From Rhodanobacter sp. Root480 (GTDB lineage: Bacteria > Pseudomonadota > Gammaproteobacteria > Xanthomonadales > Rhodanobacteraceae): 64,000 nucleotides of DNA. Positions within the stretch are counted from its first letter, which is position 1; each line of letters opens with the position of its first letter. The stretch lies in contig NZ_LMEX01000002.1 of assembly GCF_001426645.1 (NCBI RefSeq), positions 330,322 to 394,321 of the forward strand, in the 5' to 3' direction. The notes beneath the pieces were generated by a model, which saw only the letters and a program-made list of their open reading frames with translations, was not told where the DNA came from and made no database searches. Of the stretch, positions 8,947-20,200 are shown in pieces. The position numbers and the translations under genes are program-made.

Positions 8947-11900
8947 TCATTTGATCCCGAACAGCCGACGCAGGCGCATGCCCAGCGACGCGTTGCCCGA
9001 ACCGGCAACCGCTTTCGCCTCGGGCAGCTCGGCGGCCAGCGCCGACAGCGTGCTGGTGGCCACATCGAGCAACGCAATGCGCACGCCGGTTTCACGTTGC
9101 ACGCGATTGGCGAACTCGACGGCCAGCAGCGAATGTCCCCCGATATCGAAGAAATTGTCGTTGCGCCTAATGTCGCTTACGCCAATCAGATCGCTCCATA
9201 CCGCGGCCAGGTAGGCTTCCCGCGGGTTATCTAGCGTGGGGGCGGTCGCCATCGTGGTGCTGTGGCCGACAGCACCGGCAGCCGAGGGTTCGGGCAAGGC
9301 CTTGCGATCGATCTTGCCGTTGGGCGTCTTGGGCAAGGCATCGAGCAACTCGACATGTTGCGGCAACATGTAGGCCGGCAGGCGTGCACGCAGGTGCTCG
9401 CGCAGCGCTCGGGCCACATCGGTGCGATCGCCATCGACGACGGCGTACAGCACCAACCGCAAGTCGTTGTCACCGAAGCGGTGCGCCACCGCGACGCATT
9501 CGCGCATGCCCGCATAGGCATCCGCCGCAGCCTCGATGTCGCCTGGCTCGATACGATATCCACGAATCTTGATCTGGTTGTCGACGCGCCCGTTGAAATA
9601 CAGCACGCCATCGCGCCAGCTGCCGAGATCACCGGTGCGATACATGCGCGCGTCACCACCGACAAACGGGTCGGCGAGGAAACGTTCGGCGGTCAGCTCG
9701 GGCTGATGGAGATAGCCGTCCGCCACGCCATCGCCGCCGATCCAGATTTCACCGATGAGGCCGGGCAGCGTCGGCTCGCCGTTGGCGTCGAGCACGTAAA
9801 TACGGGTATTGGCAATCGGCTTGCCCAACGGCACTTCGGTCAGCCCCGGGCGGACACGGGCCACGGTCGACCAGATCGTGGTCTCGGTGGGGCCATACAG
9901 GTTCCAGAACTCGCGGCAGCGACCGGCCAGGCTGTTGGCCACTTCCAGCGGCAGGGCCTCGCCGCCCACGAACAGGCGCAGGTTGCGCACCTCGTTGTCG
10001 CGTCCGGAATCCATCAGCAACCGCAACAGCGAGGGTGTCGTCTGCAGCACGTTGCAACCGCTGCGCTCCACCAGATCCCACAGCGGTTGCGGCTCGTGGT
10101 GTTCTTCCTCGGTAGCGATCACCAGGCGGGCGCCAACGATCAGCGGCAGATACAACTCCAGCCCGGCGATATCGAACGACAGCGTGGTCACCGCGCACAA
10201 CACGTCATCCACCCCGAAACCGGGCTCGTGGCTCATGCTGAGCAGGAAGTTGACCAGGTTGCGATGAGTGATGCCCACGCCCTTGGGCTTGCCGGTGGAG
10301 CCGGAGGTGTACAGCACATAGGCCAGGTTTTCGCCGCTGACGGTCGGCAGCGCCATCTGTTCTTCAGGCTCCTTCAGCAACTCCGTGACGTCCAGCAGGA
10401 GACGATTCGACGCCACTTCCTGCGGCAACAATCCGGCGTCGGTCACCAGTACATGCTGCAGGCCGGAATGGTCCGCCATGTAGTGCAGGCGTTCCGCCGG
10501 GAAGGTGGGATCCAACGGCACGTAGGCCGCGCCGCTGCGCAGCACGCCAACCACCGCGATCAACATCTCCAGGCTGCGGGGCACGCAGATCCCCACCAGC
10601 TTGCCGCGCCCGATACCCCGACGCAGCAGCGCGTGGGCCAGGGTACGCGTCGTCCGATCCAGCTCCCCGTAACTGATCGATTTACCGCCGCACTCGGCGG
10701 CCACCTGCCGTGGAACCCGCTGCATCTGCGCTTCGACGAGCGCGGTCAAGCCCTGCTCGCGCGCGTACGGCGTCGCGGTGGCGTTCCATTTTTCCAGCAC
10801 TTCGTGGCGCCCGGCGGCGCCCAGTAGGTCGATCTCGGCGACGCTGATGCCCGCGGTCGCCATGATGCTTCCGAGCCCTGCCACACAGGAAAGCAACGCC
10901 TCGTAGAAACCAATCCATCGGCGCACGGTGACCGCATCGTAACGCGCAGTGGCGTAGTGCAGATTGAGCGCCAACGCTTTGCCGCTGTCGCTCAGATTGA
11001 AGCTCAGGTCCCAATCCATGGCTGCACGCGGGCATTCCTGCAATTCGTAGCTCAATCCCTCGAAGGCCACGGAAGGAACCCGGGGCAACAGGTTGAACTC
11101 GACCCCGGTCAACGCTGCCTCACCATTATTGGCACGCACACCCAACATGCGCTGGATTGCGGTCAGCGTCAGTCCTTGATGATCAGCCGCCTCGAGCAAG
11201 GCCGCATGCGTTCGGGTTACCAGTTCATCAAACGGCAAGGCCGGCTCGACCTGCATGCGCAGCGGCAGCGAACTTACGCCGTCACCCATCAGCGCCCGGG
11301 TATCCGCAAGGGCCAGGCCGGCAAACGGTACGGCAACCGCAAAATCGCACTGGCCGGACAGGCGTGACAACAACACGCCAAAGCCGCTCAGCAGCAAGCT
11401 GCACAGACTCACGCCACGTCGGCGTGCCTCACTTCGCAGCAGAGCGGTCAATGCAGGCGAAAATTCATGCCGTTCGGTTGCTGCAGCGTAGTCCGGCTGC
11501 AACGGTGTCGGTCTGTCGGAGGGCAACTTCAGGGTCGTCGGTGGAACGGCATAGACCTGATGCCAGTACTTCAGTCTCTCCGACTCGCCGGAGAGACGAC
11601 GCTCACGACCGTCGATCAGGTAGCGTCGGAACGACAATGGAGCTGCCAGCTCAGGCTCGCGCCCCAAACACAACGCATTGTAGACGACAGCCAACTCGGC
11701 AACGAGGACCGCCAGCGACCAGCCGTCAAACACCAGATGATGCGCGATCACATGCAGGGCGTAGCGCCGCTCGTCGAGCCGAATCAGGGTGAAGCGCACC
11801 AGCGGCGGGGCCGCCATGTCGAAAGGTTGGCGCACTTGCTGCTCGCAGTACGCCTTCAACCGCGCGTTACCTTCACTTGGCAACGAGCCCCAGTCCAGCT

Positions 11901-13974
11901 CGACCAACGGCAGTGGCACGTCTGCGTGGAAATGTTGGCAACTGCCATCGACGGCAAAGCTGAAACGAAGCGCCTCGTGTCGAGCCCATATCATGGCGAG
12001 CGCTTGTTTGAGTGCGTCGGTATCCAGCACGCCGTCCAGATGCAATACCGAAGACTCGTTGAACGTCAGGGCAGCCATGCCACCAAACTGACTGACAAAC
12101 CATTTCTCCATCTGCCCGTCGCTCAACGGCACATCTGCCGGCAGATCGACACCATCCGGCTCCAACGGAGCCACCTCGACGCCTGTCATCCGTGGAAAGT
12201 CGATGGCCGACAACGCTTGCACCTGCTGCCTTGGCGTGGGCAAGGTGTAGATCGCCACCGTATCCGGCGCCCCACCGGCCAACGCGCGCAGACGTGTGAC
12301 AAACGTCATCACCAGCAACGAATCAGCACCCTGATCAAACACGTTGTCGTCGGCATCCAGCAGGGGCGCAACCAACAGCTCGCGCCACAAGGCCACCACA
12401 CGCTCCTCCAGTGTCGCATCGACCGCCAGAGGCAACGCTTCAAGAGACACCGGGGACATCGCTTCGAGCCGAAGCCGATCGATCTTGCCGTTTGGCGTCA
12501 TTGCCAACGCGTCGCAGAAAAGCAATTGCTGTGGTTGTGCAAACGACGGGAGCCGGGCCTTTAGATACGGCATCAGTTCGGCGCGTAATTCCGCCTCGGT
12601 TCGCGCGCTGTCCATTGGAACTATGTGGCCGACCAGACGCCTTCCGTTTACGGTGACCGGCGCCACAACGGCGCCCGTACGTACCGCTGGATGGGCAAGC
12701 AATACCGACTCGACCTCACCAAGCTCCACGCGATAGCCGGCAATCTTGACCTGGTCGTCCATACGGCCCAGAAACACGAGACGTCCATCCGGTTCACGGC
12801 GTACGCGATCACCGCTTCGATAGACGCGTTCATCCACACCGTCGGAGTTACCGAACTGGGCGAAGCGTTCGGCATCGAGTTCGGGCCGGTTGATGTAGCC
12901 ATCAGCCAGGCTTTTGCCGCCGATCAGCAGTTCACCCTCGCTGCCGTCGGGTACGGCTCGCAGGAACTCGTCGGCGACATGCAAGCGCACATGTGGCAGC
13001 GGGGCACCAATATCAGGACGCTCGGGCCATTGTGCAGGGTCTCCTGACAAGGGTTTGCTAGTGACAAATACGCACGACTCCGTCGGCCCGTATTCGTTGT
13101 GAAGCACGGCACCGGGCAGTGCCGCAAACAGCTTGCGGATCGCCGGAGTAATCGATAAAGCTTCGCCACCCGTCATCAGGTCGCGCAGTTCGCCCGGTAA
13201 CACACCGCCTTCGGCGCGGGCCTGAGCCACAGCACGAAGTGCCACATAGGGAAAAAATGCACGCTCAATGCGTTGATCGTGCATGAGCTCCAGCAGGCGG
13301 AATGGATCAATCCGCTCGGGTGCGGCGGCCATCACCAAGGTACCGCCGGTGGCGAAGGTCGCAAACAAGTCGCGTACCGATGAATCGAAGCCAAGTGTGG
13401 CGAATTGCAGCACTCGCGCAGCTCTGCCTAGGCGCGGATGGTCTCGATGCCACGCCACCATCTGTTCCAACGCCCGTCGCGACAGTACGGCACCCTTGGG
13501 TCGGCCGGTGGAGCCAGAGGTAAACAATACGTAGGCCGGCAAACCGGCATCCACCGGCACCGGTGCAGCCAATGCATTGGCTGCCCCTGTCGCGCCGGAT
13601 TCGACAAACAGCGACCCGAGCGAGCGCAGCAGGTCATCGGGCGCACCTGGCACCCGCACACCCAGCCGCGGGCGTGCGTCCTCGAGCATTTGGGCCAAGC
13701 GGGCCGGCGGATAGGACAAATCCAACGGCAGGTACGCCGCACCTGCGGCGTATACCGCAAGGATGCCAATCACACTCTCGACGGAGCGGTCGCAGGTAAC
13801 CGCAACCACGTCGCCGGGAACCACCCCAGCCGCACACAACTGCCCCGCCAGAGCCAGCACGCGCGTGCGCAGTTCGGCGTAGTCGAGCACGGATCGATTG
13901 TCCGACAACGCCACGCACCCCACTTCCGCGTAAGTCGGACACAGAAAGCCCAGCGTCAAACCATCAACATCCAT
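8947..13974 (-). CDS. Nonribosomal peptide synthetase, A-PCP-C-A-PCP
   Basis: 1675 residues from the ATG at 13974, chosen because AGGGGA lies 6 nt upstream; an in-frame ATG at 14067 would add 31 unremarkable residues. Domains: A1 (about 10-500; FTSGSTGRPKG near 153, YRSGDRV, TPNGKIDR), PCP1 (GADSLLVM, Ser near 551), C (HHLVFDGWS near 745, intact His-His-Asp), A2 (YTSGSTGKPKG near 1223, NGKIDRKALP), PCP2 (GGHSLLAVEF, Ser near 1614). It ends in a basic tail, RLRRLFGIK, with no thioesterase or reductase. Hand-aligned specificity residues for A2 read D-I-L-Q-F-G-L-I-W, one step from the glycine code; A1 reads about D-S-R-F-M-G-E-V-F, which I cannot assign. No C domain precedes A1, so A1 is a loading module. 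Confidence 0.92.
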   Translation of the reverse strand: MDVDGLTLGFLCPTYAEVGCVALSDNRSVLDYAELRTRVLALAGQLCAAGVVPGDVVAVTCDRSVESVIGILAVYAAGAAYLPLDLSYPPARLAQMLEDARPRLGVRVPGAPDDLLRSLGSLFVESGATGAANALAAPVPVDAGLPAYVLFTSGSTGRPKGAVLSRRALEQMVAWHRDHPRLGRAARVLQFATLGFDSSVRDLFATFATGGTLVMAAAPERIDPFRLLELMHDQRIERAFFPYVALRAVAQARAEGGVLPGELRDLMTGGEALSITPAIRKLFAALPGAVLHNEYGPTESCVFVTSKPLSGDPAQWPERPDIGAPLPHVRLHVADEFLRAVPDGSEGELLIGGKSLADGYINRPELDAERFAQFGNSDGVDERVYRSGDRVRREPDGRLVFLGRMDDQVKIAGYRVELGEVESVLLAHPAVRTGAVVAPVTVNGRRLVGHIVPMDSARTEAELRAELMPYLKARLPSFAQPQQLLFCDALAMTPNGKIDRLRLEAMSPVSLEALPLAVDATLEERVVALWRELLVAPLLDADDNVFDQGADSLLVMTFVTRLRALAGGAPDTVAIYTLPTPRQQVQALSAIDFPRMTGVEVAPLEPDGVDLPADVPLSDGQMEKWFVSQFGGMAALTFNESSVLHLDGVLDTDALKQALAMIWARHEALRFSFAVDGSCQHFHADVPLPLVELDWGSLPSEGNARLKAYCEQQVRQPFDMAAPPLVRFTLIRLDERRYALHVIAHHLVFDGWSLAVLVAELAVVYNALCLGREPELAAPLSFRRYLIDGRERRLSGESERLKYWHQVYAVPPTTLKLPSDRPTPLQPDYAAATERHEFSPALTALLRSEARRRGVSLCSLLLSGFGVLLSRLSGQCDFAVAVPFAGLALADTRALMGDGVSSLPLRMQVEPALPFDELVTRTHAALLEAADHQGLTLTAIQRMLGVRANNGEAALTGVEFNLLPRVPSVAFEGLSYELQECPRAAMDWDLSFNLSDSGKALALNLHYATARYDAVTVRRWIGFYEALLSCVAGLGSIMATAGISVAEIDLLGAAGRHEVLEKWNATATPYAREQGLTALVEAQMQRVPRQVAAECGGKSISYGELDRTTRTLAHALLRRGIGRGKLVGICVPRSLEMLIAVVGVLRSGAAYVPLDPTFPAERLHYMADHSGLQHVLVTDAGLLPQEVASNRLLLDVTELLKEPEEQMALPTVSGENLAYVLYTSGSTGKPKGVGITHRNLVNFLLSMSHEPGFGVDDVLCAVTTLSFDIAGLELYLPLIVGARLVIATEEEHHEPQPLWDLVERSGCNVLQTTPSLLRLLMDSGRDNEVRNLRLFVGGEALPLEVANSLAGRCREFWNLYGPTETTIWSTVARVRPGLTEVPLGKPIANTRIYVLDANGEPTLPGLIGEIWIGGDGVADGYLHQPELTAERFLADPFVGGDARMYRTGDLGSWRDGVLYFNGRVDNQIKIRGYRIEPGDIEAAADAYAGMRECVAVAHRFGDNDLRLVLYAVVDGDRTDVARALREHLRARLPAYMLPQHVELLDALPKTPNGKIDRKALPEPSAAGAVGHSTTMATAPTLDNPREAYLAAVWSDLIGVSDIRRNDNFFDIGGHSLLAVEFANRVQRETGVRIALLDVATSTLSALAAELPEAKAVAGSGNASLGMRLRRLFGIK

Positions 13975-14257
13975 CACTTTCCCCTGTATGTAGGCATATC
14001 CATCATCATCGAACGGACTGCCTGCAATCCAACCCCGCACAGATGCAACCAGCAGCGGCGCGGGCATTCACGACACCCCGAGTAGCCGGCGCATCGTGAT
14101 TACCTCTCCGGAAATCCCATAATTGTGACGTCTATCGCAGACCATTAAACGTCATCTATGGTCGCACATCGAAATTCCCGATCAAATCAAGCCGCGCGCA
14201 AACAGTTGCCGGCCTGGTGAGGGAGCTTTTCCGGCACCCTGCAGCGGCAGCCATTTT
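13975..14257 (-). other. Intergenic gap between the two megasynthase genes
   Basis: This 283-nt gap interrupts an otherwise tightly packed operon. It is more AT-rich than its surroundings (around 14110-14200). It contains a mini-ORF at 14068-14094 with its own strong ribosome-binding site, then an in-frame ATG (14067) and finally the AGGGGA-preceded ATG of the NRPS at 13974. I see no convincing rho-independent terminator. A secondary promoter is possible but no pair of boxes stands out. Confidence 0.5.
14068..14094 (-). CDS. Mini-ORF of 8 codons, possible NRPS C-terminal remnant or leader peptide
   Basis: Reads MRRLLGVS followed by TGA. GGAGAGG (14103-14109) stands 8 nt before its ATG, a better ribosome-binding site than most genes here have. 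Its stop abuts the ATG at 14067. The peptide resembles the last residues of both neighbouring synthetases (RLRRLLGLR and RLRRLFGIK). Two readings fit: a short leader coupled to NRPS translation, or the scar of a deleted module whose C-terminus survives. Whether it is translated is unknown. Confidence 0.35.
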   Translation of the reverse strand: MRRLLGVS

Positions 14258-17200
14258 TCAGCGCAACCCCAGCAAACGACGCAGACGTGTCCCCAGCGAG
14301 GGAGCGCCGGATGCGGTGGTTGTGGCGGCAGCCGGCAGCTCGTTGGCCAGCGACGCCAGCGTGCCGGTGGCGATATCGAGCAAATGGATGCGCACCCCGG
14401 TTTCGCGCTGAACCCGGGTGGCGAACTCGACTGCCAGCAGCGAGTGACCGCCGACGTCGAAGAAATTGTCGCTCTCGCGGGCATCCTCGACCCCGATCAG
14501 CTCGCGCCAGATGTCCGCGATGTAGATCTCGCGCAGGCCCATCTGCGTCGACCGTTTCGCCGAGCCCGGTGAGGGCGCGGCGAACTCCGCCGCTCGCGTG
14601 GGCAGCGGCAATGCCTTGCGGTCGATCTTGCCGTTGGGTGTCTTGGGCAGGCTCTCGAGCCGCTCGATGTGTTGCGGCAGCATGTAGGCGGGCAGCCGGT
14701 CGCGCAGCCGATCGCGCAGTTGGGCGAGCCAGGCCGGGTCGTCCACCGCTGCCGCCACGTACAGCACCAGCCGCACGTCGTTGTCGCCGAAGGGCTGCGC
14801 TACCGCCACGCATTCGCGCACGGCCGGGTCGGTGCCCGCCGCGGCCTCGATGTCGCCCGGTTCGATGCGATAGCCGCGAACCTTCAGCTGATGATCCACG
14901 CGGCCGTGGAAGAACAGCACGCCATCACGCTCACTGCCCAAGTCGCCGGTGCGGTACATGCGCGATCCGTCCGTGGCGAATGGATCGGGGCGGAAGCGCT
15001 CCGCGGTGAGGTCGTCGCGGAACAGGTAGCCATCGGCCACGCCATCGCCGCCGATCCAGATTTCGCCGACCTCGCCTTGCGGCACTGCTTGCTGCTGCTC
15101 ATCGAGGATGTGGATGCGCGTGCGGGCGATCGGGCGCCCCAGCGGCACCGGGCCCGGACCCGGCTGCACCTGCATCAGGGTGGACCAGATCGTGGTTTCT
15201 GTGGGGCCGTACATGTTCCACAGCTCACGGCATTTCCCGGCCAGCAGGTCGGCGGTGGCCCGCGGCAGCTCTTCGCCACCCACCAGCAATTTGAGCTTGC
15301 GCATGACGCCCGTGGCATCGTGGTCGGCCAACATCCGCAACAGCGCGGGCGTCGTTTGCAACACGCTGGCCTGGCACTCGCGCAGCAACTGCAGCAACGC
15401 GTCGGGGTCGCGCCGCTGCGCATCGCTGGCCACCACCACGCGGGCACCGGCGATCAATGGCAGGTAAAGCTCGAGGCCGGCGATATCGAACGACAGGGTG
15501 GTGACCGCGCACAACACATCCGCTTCGTCGATACCCGGCTGCGCACGCATGCTGGTGAGGAAGTTGGCCAGATTCCGGTGCGAAACACATACGCCCTTCG
15601 GCTGACCGGTCGACCCTGACGTGTACAGCACGTAGGCCAGGTCGCTGCCTTCGACGACGGGCAAGGCCGCCGCTGCGTGTGTGCCGGTTTCGATATCGGC
15701 GATGGCCAGCAGTTCGCGGCCACGGGCTACGCTGGCCGGCAGCGCATCGACCTCCGCCGTCAACACATGCCGAAGCTGTGCGTGCTCGGCCATGTAGCGC
15801 AGGCGCTCCTCCGGGAACGCGGGATCGAGCGGAACGTAGGCAGCACCGCTTTTCATCACGCCCAACACCGCAATCAGCATGTGCTCGCTGCGCGGCATGG
15901 AAACGCCAACCAGCTGACCCTTGCCGACGCCGCGCGCGCGCAGTGCCTGCGCAACGGCGGTGGCCCGTCGGTCCAGTTCGGCGTAGGAAAGCGTGCGTTC
16001 TTCGCACGCCACGGCAATGTGCCGCGGCGTTCTTTTCACTTGCGCGTCGAGCAGCGCGATCAAGGTATCCGCGGCGCCCGTCCGCTCGCCCCTCTGGGCC
16101 ACTTGGGTACCGTTGCCAATCATGTCCGCAAGCACGGCTTCGTACGTCTGGATCCAGCGACGGATGGTGGCGTTGTCGAACCTGGCCGTGGCGTAGTGAA
16201 GATCCAGCGTGAGCGTTTTCGCTGTGTCGTTGAGGTTGAAGAACAGGTCCCACGCCAGCGCGGCGCGACGGCAATCGTGGAGCTCGTGCTCCAGGCCGCT
16301 GAAGGCGACGTCCGGCACACGCGGATTGAGGTTGAAAATCACCCCGGTCAATGGCGTGCCGCCGGCGCGGCGATGCAGGCCGAGCGCACGCAGAATGTTC
16401 ATGAAGGTGATGTCCTGGTGCTCGGACGCGTCAAGCAGCGCTGCATGCGTGCGACTCACCAGCGCCGCCGTGGTCGCGGCGGGATCCACCTTCAACCGCA
16501 CCGGCAGCGTGTTGACGCCATCGCCGATCAGCGCATGGCTGCCTGCCAGCGCCTGGCCAGCAAACGGGATACCGACCGCGAAGTCGTGTTGCCCGGTCAA
16601 GCGCGAAATCCACGCGCCAAAGCCAGCCAACAACAAGCTGTACAGACTCACGCCCAGCCGGCGCGCTTCCTGTTTGAGCGCGGCGGTCAGCGCGGGCGGG
16701 AACGCATGGCGCTCGGTTGCCGCGGCAAAGTCCAGCGCCGCCTGCGGGTGGTCGCCTGGCAACTGCAGCGCAGCCGGTGGCGTCGCGTAGACGGCCTTCC
16801 AGTAATCGAGCTGACTGGCCTGCGTGCGGATTTGCCGCGACCGCTCATCCAGTACGTAGGCACGGAACGACTCCGCCACCGGCAGATCCGGCGCGCGGCC
16901 GGCGACGGCAGCGTTGTAGCAACGAGCCAGTTCATCCATGAACACGGCCACCGACCAGCCATCCATCACCAGATGGTGCGAGATCACGTGCAGACCATGG
17001 CTTCGTTCGCCCAGCCGCACCAGGCTGAAGCGCACCAGCGGCGCCCGGGTGGTGTCGAAAGGCAGGCCCATCTGCGCTTCGCAGTACGCAGTGAAGCGCG
17101 TCTGCGCCTCGTCACCGTAGCCCGCGTAATCCATCTCGGCCAGCGGCAAGGGCGTGTCATCGTTGACCCGCTGGCTTTTGCCATCCGCCGCGAAACTCAG

Positions 17201-20200
17201 GCGGAACGCTTCATGGCGCGACCATACCGTTTGCAGCGCCTGCCGCAACGCGGCCACGTCCAGCGCGCCCTCCAGCCGCAAGGCCATCGATTCGTTGAAC
17301 GCCAACTCGGCAGCGCCGCCGTACTGGCCGCCCAACCATTTTTCCAACTGCCCTTCGCTGAGTGGCACTTCCGCGGGAAGCCCGGTGGCGGAGGCATCTG
17401 CCTCGACGCCAACCGCGGACGCGTGGACCGGTTCGGCCGAGGCGTCGCGTGGCGTCAGCACGTGGCCGTCCATCAGCGCATCCACCGCCGCCGTAACCGC
17501 TTCCACGATCCGCGCCACCTCGGCGTCGCCATGTGCCACCGAGAGGAAGCAGTTGAATTGTTCGTAGACGTGCAGGCCTTCGTGGCGCAGGCGATACCAG
17601 AACAGGCTGGCGCAGGGCTGATCGTCATCGACCAGGATGCGCCACAGCGAGCTGTAGCCCAGCGCGGTGAGCGGCGCGCGACGTGCCTTGAATACCGCAT
17701 TGAGCTGATCGATCAGGCCGGTCGTGCGCGCATTGAGGCCGGCCTGCAGCGCCGGCCCCTGCTGCTTGACCCAGCTCAGCGCGGCATGAGCCGCGGCCAG
17801 CGCCAGCGGGTGGCGCACGAAGGTGCCGGCGAAATAGGTGACGCCCGCTTCGGGGTAGCTTTCGTCACCGAACTGCCAATGGCCGCCATCCAGCGCATCC
17901 ATCCAGCGCGTGCCGCCGGCGATGGCCGCGAACGGCAGGCCGCCGCCGATGATCTTGCCGTAGGTGGCGATGTCCGCACGCACGCCGTAGTACTCCTGCG
18001 CGCCACCGGGCGCCATGCGGAAACCGGTGATCACCTCGTCGAAGATCAGTGCGCAGCCGCCGTCGTTGCACAACTCGCGCAACGCGCGCACGAACGCATG
18101 TGGCTGCAAGGTGGGGTGCTTGCTCTGCACCGGCTCGATCATCACCGCGGCCAATTCGTGGGCGCGCTCGTGGATGACGCGCAGAGCTTCGTCGCTGCCG
18201 TAATCGAGCACCAGCACGTTCTCCACCGCATTGGCGAGGATGCCAGGCGCGGCCGCGATCGAACGCAGCGTGCGCGTGCCGCGCACGATCACCTCGTCGA
18301 AGATGCCGTGGTAGGAGTCGCGGAAGATCACGATGGTCTTGCGCCCGGTCACGGTGCGGGCGATGCGCATCGCACCCATCACCGCTTCGGAGCCGGTGTT
18401 GCAGAACGCCACGCGCGGCATGCCGGTCATGTCGTTGATCAGCTGCGCCACGTCGGCGGTCAGCGGATGCTGCGGCCCGATCTCCATGCCGGCGTCGAGC
18501 TGCGCATGCAGCGCGGCGGTGATGAACTCGGGCTGGTAGCCGAGGAAGTTCACGCCGAAGCCGTTGAGCAGGTCGATGTATTCGTTGCCATCCAGATCCC
18601 ACAACCGCGCGCCCCGCGAGCGCTCGACCACGATCGGGTAGGTCAGCTCCTTCCACAGCGGATTGAAGCCGGTGACCACGCGCGGGTCGGCCATCAAGGC
18701 ACGGTGTTGCTGGCTGAAGGCCTTGGAGCGCGCGGTGCGCTGGCCATAGGCCTGGCTGAACGTATCCACCCACGCGCGCTGCGCCGGGTTCAATTCGCCA
18801 TGACGCGCGGTGACGATGCGGGCGGACGCGCCGAACGGCCGTTCCACCAGATTGGCTTCCGGCACGATTTCGCCGGCGGCGACCTGGGCTGGCGCTTCAA
18901 CGGGCGCAACCGCCGCCGTTCCGCCGGCCAGCGCGCGCAGCAATTCGGCCTGCTGGTTCATCAGCGCCATCTGGCTCTGGATCAGCTGGGCCAGCGCCGA
19001 CGGATCGGTGCCGGCACCCGTGGGCGCGGGCGCCGCGATCATCGGGGCAGCGGCCGCGACAGGCTCGGCGGGGAGCGTCTCATCGAGCAGCGCCACCAGC
19101 CGCGAAACGCTGTCCAGATCCTCCATCAGCCGACGGAATTTCAGCTTCACGCCGTAGCGCCGCTCGATCTCCAGCGTGGCCTGGGTGAGCGCCAGCGAAT
19201 CGAGCCCGAGGCTGAGAAAGCTGTCGCCCTCATGCGCGGGCGCGATGGTTTCGCCGCTGAGGTTTTCGAACAGTTCGCGCAGCTCCTGCGCCAGACGCGA
19301 CGCGCGCGCCGGCACTGCCGGCGTCGCGGCGGGCGCGATGGTCGATGCCAATCCTTCGTGCATGGTGATCTTCCCTTCCGTGACGTGTTGCGTTGCCGAG
19401 GCCGCGGCGGGTGGCTCGATCCAGTAGCGCTCGCCGCGAAATGGATAACCGGGCAACGGCACGCGCCGGCGCTGCTGGCCCGTGAAATAGTCTGCCCATG
19501 CTGGTGCGACGCCCGCGCACCAGCATTCGCCCAGTGCGCGCTGCAGGTGTTCCGACGCATCGCCCGGACGCGCCGCCGGGCCAAGCGATGCCACCGCGCG
19601 GCCACGCCCATCGAGCATGCCGCGCGCCAGACCCGTCAGCGCCTGCGCCGGCCCGACTTCCAGCAGCACCGCTTTTTCCTGTCGCGCCAGCACGTCCTGC
19701 ACTGCCTGGACAAAATGCACCGGCTGGCGCAACTGGGCGCACCAGTAATCCATCGAGGTGGCCTCGGTGGCCGTGATCGGCGCGCCGCTGACGCAGGAAT
19801 AAAACAGGCGCTGCGGCGCGTGCAACATCACGCCCTCGAAAGCCTGACGGAAAATCGGCAGCGCGCCGTCCATCGCGGCGGAGTGGAATGCATGGCTCAC
19901 CCGCAAGCGGGTTGATGCGATGCTGTCGCTGGAAAGCGCCTGCGCAAAACCATCGATAGCCGCTTCGCTGCCGCTCACCACGGTCAACGCGGGTGCATTG
20001 TGACCGGCGATTTCCACACCGGGCGGCAACCGCGACGACAAGCTCTCCGCATCCAGCCGCACCGCCAACATCGCACCGCGGGGTTGCGCGGCCATCGCCG
20101 CGCCGCGGGCGACGACCAGCTTCAGCGCGTCGTCCAGGCTGAACACGCCGGCGCGGCACGCGGCCACGTATTCGCCGATGCTGTGGCCGATCATGGCGGC

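Noticed and set aside
15677..19915. A 1412-codon open frame on the plus strand opposite the hybrid synthase
   Set aside because: It is antisense to intact KS, AT, ACP, aminotransferase and C domains, is rich in His/Arg/Gln as expected of GC-rich antisense frames, and shows no domain.
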